Below are positions 58,708 to 64,000 of a DNA stretch of 64,000 nt, piece by piece. The position numbers and the translations under genes are program-made. The number at the start of each line of letters is the position of its first letter. The stretch's first letter is position 1. The notes below the pieces were generated by a model that saw nothing but the letters and a program-made list of their open reading frames with translations, was not told the origin of the DNA and ran no database searches. This DNA is from Micromonospora ferruginea (GTDB lineage: Bacteria; Actinomycetota; Actinomycetes; Mycobacteriales; Micromonosporaceae): NCBI RefSeq assembly GCF_013694245.2, contig NZ_CP059322.2:3355001-3419000 (forward strand). Reading direction: 5' to 3'.

Positions 58708-58929
58708 GTGGACGTGGCACGTCGGGCAGCCGGCGCAGGCTCCCGGTGGAGCGACCGGATCCGCGACGAGCAGTCGACCCCGGCGGCCGGGAACGGGGCG
58801 GATGTCGACGACGGTGAGCTGGTCGCGCTCTTCACCGCCGAACTCGCCCGCCTCGACAGCCGGATCGCGTGCATGAGCCTGAGTCGCGACGCGGTCCGGC
58901 GGCACCTGCGGCTGCGGACCGACCACTGA
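58708..58929 (+). CDS. Short ORF, MerR C-terminus-like, possibly a remnant
   Basis: 73 residues in this frame, no recognised start context. The second half, DDGELVALFTAELARLDSRI and SLSRDAVRRHLRL, looks like the dimerisation helix of MerR-type regulators, and third-position GC is high there. A better start (GGAGGG then ATG at 58691) lies in another frame and gives a different, low-complexity product. Together this suggests a fragment of a larger gene, or a small helical protein. Uncertain. Confidence 0.4.
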   Translation: MDVARRAAGAGSRWSDRIRDEQSTPAAGNGADVDDGELVALFTAELARLDSRIACMSLSRDAVRRHLRLRTDH

Positions 58930-58952
58930 CCCGGCCACCCTTGTCAGTCGCC

Positions 58953-58985
58953 TTTGCCATATGCAAATATGTGGATCAATTTGCA
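58953..58985. promoter_or_regulatory. AT-rich repeats upstream of SH3b gene
   Basis: TTTGC (58953-58957), TGCAAAT (58962-58968) and ATTTGCA (58979-58985) form overlapping inverted repeats in an AT-rich island that is rare in this window. A binding site for a regulator is likely; the gene start follows about 27 bases later. Confidence 0.5.
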
Positions 58986-59011
58986 GGCACGGCTCCCGGG
59001 GGTTGATGGGC

Positions 59012-59386
59012 ATGCGCAGAGCTTCCTCGATCGGCGCGGCGTTCCTGCTGGCCGTGGCCGCGGCGGGTGTCGCGGTGGTGGGCGGGGCCGCTCCGGCCAG
59101 CGCGAGCTGCTCCCACTCCCACTCCAACATCGACAACAAGTTCGGCCAGCTCTTCAACGCCACCAACGTCAACATCCGCAGCGGCCCGCACACCACCTGC
59201 GGCTCGCTGGGCTACGGCCAGCTCTCCCACAACGTCGACTTCCACTGCTTCGCCAGCGGCGACCGGGTCAGCGCGAACGGGCACACCACCTACACCTGGA
59301 CCTACCTGCGGGACACCACGACCGGGGTCTCCGGCTGGGTCGCCGACGCCCTGCTCGACAACCTCGGCGGCAACGTCGCCTGCTGA
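59012..59386 (+). CDS. Secreted SH3b-domain protein
   Basis: 124 residues. Signal peptide of about 31 residues (MRRASSIGAAFLLAVAAAGV to GAAPASA). The mature part is an SH3b domain: NATNVNIRSGPHTTCGSLGY, YTWTYLRDTTTGVSGWVADA, ending GGNVAC, with four or five cysteines likely paired. Such domains bind wall peptides or act as inhibitors; no catalytic domain is present. ATG at 59012 is preferred to 59006 because GGGG is then 9 bases away; longer starts would disrupt the signal. Confidence 0.78.
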   Translation: MRRASSIGAAFLLAVAAAGVAVVGGAAPASASCSHSHSNIDNKFGQLFNATNVNIRSGPHTTCGSLGYGQLSHNVDFHCFASGDRVSANGHTTYTWTYLRDTTTGVSGWVADALLDNLGGNVAC

Positions 59387-59428
59387 GCGGGCCACGCGAC
59401 GCCCGTTCGGCGGGCACAATCGGCGGGC

Positions 59429-60385
59429 ATGACCGACGTCCCCCTCCACCCGCCCGTCGAGCCGTACGCCACCCACCGGATCCCGGTCGGTGACGGCCAC
59501 GTCCTGCACGTGGAGGAGGTGGGGCGGCCGGACGGCGTACCCCTGGTCTTCCTGCACGGCGGGCCGGGCGGCGGCCTGGTGCCGGCGGCGCGGCGGTTCT
59601 TCGACCCCGGCCGATTCCGCGCGGTGCTGTTCGACCAGCGCGGCGCCGGCCGCAGCACCCCGTTCGGCGAGGTGCGCGCCAACACCACCGGGCACCTGGT
59701 CGCCGACCTGGAGACGATCCGACGGCGCCTGGGCGTCGAGTCGTGGCTGGTGTTCGGCGGGTCGTGGGGCGTCACCCTCGGCCTGGCGTACGCCCAGGCC
59801 CACCCGGACCGGGTCACCGGGCTGGTGCTGCGCGGCGTGCTGCTGCTGCGCCGCGCCGAGCGGGACTGGTTCTACCAGGGCGGCCTGCGCCACCTGCAAC
59901 CCGAGGAGTGGGACCGGTTCGTCGCCCCGATCCCGCCGGCCGAGCGTGACGACGTGCTGGCCGCCTACCACCGCCGGCTGCACGGCCCGGACGACGACGA
60001 GGCCCGGGCCTGCGCGCGGGCCTGGGGCCGGTGGGAGGCGGTGAACTCGTCGCTGCGCCCCGACCCCGAAACGCTCGACCACTTCACCGACGACGGGCGG
60101 GCGCTGCCGATCGCCCGGATCCTGTCGCACTACGCGGTGCACGGCGGCTTCCTCACCGAGGGCCAGTTGCTCGACGGGGTGGACCGGATCCGCCACCTGC
60201 CCGCCGTGATCGTCAACGGCCGCTACGACCTGTGCTGCCCGCCGGCGTCCGCGTACGACCTGGCCCGCCGGTGGCCGGAGGCGGAGCTGCGGATCGTGCC
60301 GGACGCCGGCCACTCGGCGACCGAGCCGGGCATCGCCCGGGAGCTGCTGCGCGCCGTCGACCGGGTCGCCGACCGGATCGGCTGA
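59429..60385 (+). CDS. pip: Proline iminopeptidase (peptidase S33)
   Basis: 318 residues, usual family length. VPLVFLHGGPGGGLVPAARR with the HGGPGGG oxyanion motif, FDQRGAGRSTPFG, nucleophile Ser in VFGGSWGVTLGLAYA, Asp in VNGRYDLCCP and His in PDAGHSATEPG form the complete catalytic set of cytoplasmic prolyl aminopeptidases, which remove N-terminal proline. ATG at 59429. Convergent with the nucleotidyltransferase-like gene, 9 bases apart, with no clear terminator. Confidence 0.88.
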   Translation: MTDVPLHPPVEPYATHRIPVGDGHVLHVEEVGRPDGVPLVFLHGGPGGGLVPAARRFFDPGRFRAVLFDQRGAGRSTPFGEVRANTTGHLVADLETIRRRLGVESWLVFGGSWGVTLGLAYAQAHPDRVTGLVLRGVLLLRRAERDWFYQGGLRHLQPEEWDRFVAPIPPAERDDVLAAYHRRLHGPDDDEARACARAWGRWEAVNSSLRPDPETLDHFTDDGRALPIARILSHYAVHGGFLTEGQLLDGVDRIRHLPAVIVNGRYDLCCPPASAYDLARRWPEAELRIVPDAGHSATEPGIARELLRAVDRVADRIG

Positions 60386-60394
60386 CCCCGCACG

Positions 60395-61150
60395 TCACCG
60401 GGCCAGCAGCTCCCGCACCGCGCCGCCGATGACCGGGTCGACCGGGAAGCGGGCCTGGAGCCAGTCGAGCATCGCCCGGGCGGCGGCCCGGTTGTGCAGG
60501 TAGCCGGGGACCATCTCGGCCAGGGGCAGCACCTCCGGCGGGTACGCCTGCTCGACCCGGCGGCTCGGGTCGAACGGGTCCCGCCGGTGCCCGCCCGGCT
60601 CGGTGAGCCGGACCAGGGCGAGCGCCCGGTCCACCGCGTACGTCTGGATGAACCGGGCCGCGGTGAGCCGCTCGCCGCGCAGCTCGCGGTGCAGGCCGAC
60701 GTAGAGGTTGGTGAGCGCCTCGTTGAGGTGGAACTCGACCGTGTCGTACGGGGTGGGAGGCGGGGCCGGCGCGCCGGCGTCCGCCAGACCGGGCGGGGCG
60801 TCCGGGCGCTGCCAGACCACCCGGGCGCCGGTGAACGGCAGCCGGGACAACTCGGCCACGGTGAAGACGGCGTACTCGACGAAGATCCCGTCGGCGTAGC
60901 GCGCCTTCCGCCCGTTGCGCTCGTTGGCGAAGCTGTAGGCGACCGGGCAGGGCGCGGCGAGCCAGTCGGTCTCCGCGACGTAGCGGGCCACCGCGCCGTC
61001 CGCGACGACGAGGAAGAAATCCAGGTCGGAGTGCTCGTCGAGCCGGTCGTGGTCGACGCCGGCCGAGCCGAGCCCGAGCAGCGCCACGGTGTCCGGGCGG
61101 ACGGCGAGGTGGGTGGCGAGGTCGTCGAGCCGACGCAACATCGGGTGCAT
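60395..61150 (-). CDS. Nucleotidyltransferase-like protein
   Basis: 251 residues. LLGLGSAGVDHDRL and DEHSDLDFFLVVADG carry the GS...DxD pattern of the pol-beta-type nucleotidyltransferase fold; the C-terminal half is helical (FHLNEALTNLYVGLHRELRG, AYPPEVLPLAEMVPGYLHNR) as in aminoglycoside adenylyltransferase-like proteins. Active metal ligands look present, so enzyme activity is possible, but the target (antibiotic, nucleotide or protein) cannot be told. ATG at 61150. Confidence 0.7.
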   Translation of the reverse strand: MHPMLRRLDDLATHLAVRPDTVALLGLGSAGVDHDRLDEHSDLDFFLVVADGAVARYVAETDWLAAPCPVAYSFANERNGRKARYADGIFVEYAVFTVAELSRLPFTGARVVWQRPDAPPGLADAGAPAPPPTPYDTVEFHLNEALTNLYVGLHRELRGERLTAARFIQTYAVDRALALVRLTEPGGHRRDPFDPSRRVEQAYPPEVLPLAEMVPGYLHNRAAARAMLDWLQARFPVDPVIGGAVRELLAR

Positions 61151-61310
61151 GCCGTCGTCCCTTCCGGGAAAAGAGTCGACGTTTCAGCCCGTGCGGCCCT
61201 GCACCGCCGCCGGGGTCGCGACACCGATGCCGCCCATTCTGCGTCGGACCCCGGACACCGCTCAACCCCGCGCCTGGCCTTCCGGGGTCGCCGCTGGCAA
61301 GATCGGCCGG

Positions 61311-62144
61311 GTGACGGGTGCGTTGTACGCGGTCAGTGACCTCCACGTGTCGTACGCGCAGAACCGTGCGGTGGTGGACGGCCTGCGGCCGGAGAGCGCG
61401 GACGACTGGCTGATCGTGGCCGGTGACGTCGGCGAACTGTTCGCCGACATCGAACGCACGCTGCGGCTGCTGCGCGACCGCTTCGCCCGGGTGGTCTGGG
61501 TGCCCGGCAACCACGAGTTGTGGACACACCCCACCGACCCGGTGACGCTGCGCGGGGTGGCACGCTACGAGGCGCTGGTCGCGATGTGCCGCGAGCTGGG
61601 CGTGGACACCCCGGAGGACGACTACCCGGTGTGGCACGGGGCGGGCGGCCCGGTCACCGTGGCGCCGCTGTTCCTGCTCTACGACTACTCCTTCCGCGCG
61701 CCCGGCACCACCACGAAGGAGGAGTCGCTGCGCGCGGCGTACGCGTCCGGGGTGGTGTGCACCGACGAGATGCTGCTGCATCCCGACCCGTACCCGGATC
61801 GGGAGTCGTGGTGCCGGGCGCGGCTGGCCGCGACCGCGCGGCGGCTGGACGCCACCGACCCGGCGCTCCCGACCGTGCTGGTCAACCACTGGCCGCTGGT
61901 CCGCCAGCCCACCGAGGTGCTCTGGTATCCGGAGTTCGCCCAGTGGTGCGGCACCGACCGCACCGCCGACTGGCACGTGCGGCACCGGGCGGCCGTCGCG
62001 GTCTACGGCCACCTGCACATCCCGCGCACCACCCACTACGACGGGGTGCGGTTCGAGGAGGTGTCGCTGGGCTACCCGCGCGAGTGGGGCCGCCGGGGCG
62101 GCGAGCCCCGGCCGATGCGCCGGATCCTCGGCGACGCCGGGTGA
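61311..62144 (+). CDS. pptH: Metallophosphoesterase, PptH-like
   Basis: 277 residues of the calcineurin-like family: AVSDLHVSYAQNRAV (Asp-x-His), VAGDVGELFADI, VWVPGNHELWTHP (GNHE), VLVNHWPLV and VYGHLHIPRTTHYDG (GHxH). In mycobacteria the enzyme next to PptT is a phosphopantetheinyl hydrolase (PptH) that removes the arm from carrier proteins; the same neighbour is here, with a GTGA overlap to the transferase gene. GTG at 61311 has no ribosome site but CAAGAT is near -10. Assignment to PptH is by synteny plus family. Confidence 0.82.
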   Translation: MTGALYAVSDLHVSYAQNRAVVDGLRPESADDWLIVAGDVGELFADIERTLRLLRDRFARVVWVPGNHELWTHPTDPVTLRGVARYEALVAMCRELGVDTPEDDYPVWHGAGGPVTVAPLFLLYDYSFRAPGTTTKEESLRAAYASGVVCTDEMLLHPDPYPDRESWCRARLAATARRLDATDPALPTVLVNHWPLVRQPTEVLWYPEFAQWCGTDRTADWHVRHRAAVAVYGHLHIPRTTHYDGVRFEEVSLGYPREWGRRGGEPRPMRRILGDAG

Positions 62145-62830
62145 TCGAGGCGCTGCTGCCGGCGGCGGCGGTGGTCGTGGAGGCGTTCGCCGACCGGCCC
62201 GGCGAGTCGCCGTACCCCGGGGAGGAGGACCTGGTCGCGCGCGCGGCGCCGGGCCGCCGCCGCGAGTTCGTCACCGCGCGGCGCTGCGCCCGCGAGGCGC
62301 TGGCCCGGCTCGGGTACGCGCCGGCGCCGATCCGTCCCGGCCCCCGGCGGGAGCCGCTCTGGCCGGCCGGCGTGGTCGGCAGCATCACCCACTGCGACGG
62401 CTACCGGGCGGCGGCGGTGGCCCCGGCCACCGCGCTGGCGTCGCTGGGTGTCGACGCCGAGCCGCACGAGCCGCTGCCCGAGGAGGTGCTCGGCGTCGTC
62501 ACCACGGCCGGCGAACCGCGGCGGCTGGCCGCGCTGCGCGGCGACCACGCGGGCGTGCACTGGGACCGGCTGCTGTTCAGCGCCAAGGAGTCCGTCTACA
62601 AGGCGTGGTACCCGTTGACCGGCCGGTGGCTCGGCTTCGAGGAGGCGGAGGTGACGCTCGACCCGGCCGGCCGGTTCACCGCCCGGCTGCTGGTCGACGG
62701 CGCCCGGATCGACGGCCGGCCGCCGTTGCGCGCGTTCCACGGCCGCTGGCTGGTGGCCGACGGTCTGGTGGCGACCGCCGTCGCGGTGCCCAGCGATTCG
62801 TCCTTGTTTGCCCGCCCCGACCCAGGGTAG
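62141..62830 (+). CDS. pptT: 4'-phosphopantetheinyl transferase, PptT/EntD-type
   Basis: 229 residues, Sfp-superfamily EntD branch. EFVTARRCAREALARLG, VGSITHCDGYRAAAVAP, LGVDAEPHEPLP (metal-binding Asp, Glu) and LFSAKESVYKAWYPLTG are the P1-P3 motifs. It attaches phosphopantetheine from CoA to carrier domains of polyketide, fatty-acid and nonribosomal synthesis. GTG at 62141 overlaps the metallophosphoesterase stop. The pair thus encodes attachment and removal of the same group. Confidence 0.9.
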   Translation: MIEALLPAAAVVVEAFADRPGESPYPGEEDLVARAAPGRRREFVTARRCAREALARLGYAPAPIRPGPRREPLWPAGVVGSITHCDGYRAAAVAPATALASLGVDAEPHEPLPEEVLGVVTTAGEPRRLAALRGDHAGVHWDRLLFSAKESVYKAWYPLTGRWLGFEEAEVTLDPAGRFTARLLVDGARIDGRPPLRAFHGRWLVADGLVATAVAVPSDSSLFARPDPG

Positions 62831-62875
62831 GGGCTGAGGGCCTGGTCATTTCACCGCAACGGAGGACAGGTCCTG

Positions 62876-64000
62876 ATGGAATCCAGCAAGCCCGCCCGGG
62901 TCGTCAAGGACGTCGTCGAGGCCGCCGTGGAGAAGGTCGGCGAGGCGCTGACCCCCGACGTGCCAGGCGCGCCGGGCAGCGCGCCGCCGTCGCTCGACGA
63001 GCCCACCGCACCGCACGGTCCGCTGCCGCCCAAGGACGAGCAGGGCGCGCCGGACACGCGTACGCCCACCGGCGCGGAGACCGGCGTCCCGAAGATCGCC
63101 AAGGGGCAGCAGGGGGCGTACCTCACCACCGCCAACGGCGCCCGGCTGCGCGACACCGACCACTCGCTCAAGGCCGGCCCGCGCGGCCCGGTGCTGCTTC
63201 AGGACCACCACCTCCGCGAGAAGATCACCCACTTCGACCACGAGCGCATCCCGGAGCGGGTGGTGCACGCCCGGGGCGCCGGCGCGCACGGCGTCTTCGT
63301 CGCGAACGGCGCGGCGGAGCAGGTCACCCGGGCCGGTTTCCTGAAGAAGGGGCGCGAGACCCCGGTCTTCGTCCGCTTCTCCACCGTGCTGGGTTCGCGC
63401 GGCTCGGCGGACACGGTCCGCGACACCCGGGGCTTCGCCACCAAGTTCTACACCGACGAGGGCACGTTCGACCTGGTCGGCAACAACATCCCGGTCTTCT
63501 TCATCCAGGACGCGATCAAGTTCCCGGACGTGATCCACGCCGGCAAGCCGCACCCGGACCGGGAGATCCCGCAGGCGCAGAGCGCGCACGACACGTTCTG
63601 GGACTTCGTCTCCCTGCACACCGAGGCGCAGCACCACACCATCTGGAACATGTCCGACCGGGGCATCCCGCGGTCCTACCGGACCATGGAGGGCTTCGGC
63701 GTGCACACCTTCCGGATGGTCGACGACGCCGGGGCGACGGTGCTGGTGAAGTTCCACTGGAAGCCGAAGCTCGGGGTGCACTCGCTGGACTGGGAGGAGG
63801 CCCAGTTGCTCAGCGGCATGGATCCGGACTTCCACCGGCGCGACCTCTACGACGCCATCGAGGCCGGCGCGTTCCCGCAGTGGGAGCTGGGCATCCAGGT
63901 CTTCCCGGACACCCCGGAGGAGACGTTCGCCGGGGTCGACCTGCTCGACCCGACGAAGATCGTGCCGGAGGAGATGGCGCCGGTGCAGCCGATCGGCACG
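62876..64000 (+). CDS. katE: Large-subunit (clade 2) catalase, partial
   Basis: The first 375 codons; the gene runs off the right edge. An N-terminal extension of about 70 residues is followed by the catalase core: [20 protein letters not shown] with the catalytic His, [40 protein letters not shown] with the conserved Asn, and [20 protein letters not shown]. The extension and spacing fit HPII-type heme catalases with a C-terminal domain beyond the window. GGAGG lies 11-12 bases before the ATG at 62876. Decomposes hydrogen peroxide in the cytoplasm. Confidence 0.92.
   Translation, partial: MESSKPARVVKDVVEAAVEKVGEALTPDVPGAPGSAPPSLDEPTAPHGPLPPKDEQGAPDTRTPTGAETGVPKIAKGQQGAYLTTANGARLRDTDHSLKAGPRGPVLLQDHHLREKITHFDHERIPERVVHARGAGAHGVFVANGAAEQVTRAGFLKKGRETPVFVRFSTVLGSRGSADTVRDTRGFATKFYTDEGTFDLVGNNIPVFFIQDAIKFPDVIHAGKPHPDREIPQAQSAHDTFWDFVSLHTEAQHHTIWNMSDRGIPRSYRTMEGFGVHTFRMVDDAGATVLVKFHWKPKLGVHSLDWEEAQLLSGMDPDFHRRDLYDAIEAGAFPQWELGIQVFPDTPEETFAGVDLLDPTKIVPEEMAPVQPIGT

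Noticed and set aside
62141-62830. Edge of a polyketide or peptide antibiotic cluster suggested by the phosphopantetheinyl transferase
   Set aside because: No carrier, ketosynthase or adenylation gene is in the window; its partner is the housekeeping-type metallophosphoesterase.
1-64000. tRNA, rRNA, transposase, integrase or phage genes
   Set aside because: I looked for conserved motifs and found none; weak structured RNAs could be missed without a covariance search.

Overview
The window is very GC-rich (about 73 % by eye) with actinobacterial gene style: frequent GTG starts, ATGA/GTGA stop-start overlaps, and several genes whose -10-like hexamer lies 7-10 bases before the start codon, as in leaderless transcripts. 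Gene content and a dispersed GATCTTGCA-type inverted repeat suggest a chromosomal segment of Micromonospora or a close relative in Micromonosporaceae; the genus is an inference. No rRNA, tRNA, CRISPR, insertion sequence or phage gene was seen. The first gene (response regulator) and the last (catalase) are cut by the window edges.

From 0.7 to 26.2 kb lies a large cell-surface glycopolymer locus. It holds a dispersed Wbp-type set for a diacetamido-uronic acid nucleotide sugar (acetyltransferase at 0.7 kb, UDP-sugar 6-dehydrogenase at 3.2 kb, 3-dehydrogenase and aminotransferase at 18-20 kb), a Bcs1-like fused CDP-ribitol synthase (23 kb), two membrane-anchored TagF/TagB-type polyol-phosphate transferases (1.3 and 24.5 kb), six soluble glycosyltransferases, two polytopic GT-C-like proteins and a TagG/TagH-type ABC exporter beside a divergent TetR repressor. 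An acyltransferase-3 and a pyruvyl-transferase (31.8-34.4 kb) probably decorate the same or a related polymer. Together they suggest a teichoic-acid-like polymer built of ribitol (or glycerol) phosphate and an acetylated amino-uronic acid.

From 26.2 to 31.7 kb lies a repeat-rich island: an alpha/beta hydrolase with an in-frame tandem repeat, about 1.1 kb of non-coding DNA with a 70-bp inverted repeat, a 73-bp tandem array of hairpins with compensatory changes, and a 26-bp tandem array. Then come two convergent secreted proteins, a lysozyme-like one and a C39-like one; the latter is preceded by a clear c-di-AMP (ydaO) riboswitch with its own promoter. Two small membrane or secreted proteins follow, one with an exact 48-bp internal duplication.

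From 34.4 to 64 kb the genes are mostly housekeeping and accessory: an AlkB-like dioxygenase, an NCS2 permease whose reading frame runs through a repeat and a G-run into the end of parC, parE/parC, two methyltransferases (one coupled to an NsrR-like regulator), a GDSL-type esterase, a DUF72 protein, two DinB proteins, a glycogen-debranching-type hydrolase with an SCP2 protein, divergent from a GH88/105-like hydrolase across a perfect 23-bp palindrome, a GH26-like protein, a coupled pair of MEDS proteins (MEDS-STAS and MEDS-ATPase), a DivIVA-like coiled-coil protein, a secreted SH3b protein, proline iminopeptidase, a nucleotidyltransferase-like protein, the PptH/PptT pair and a large-subunit catalase.
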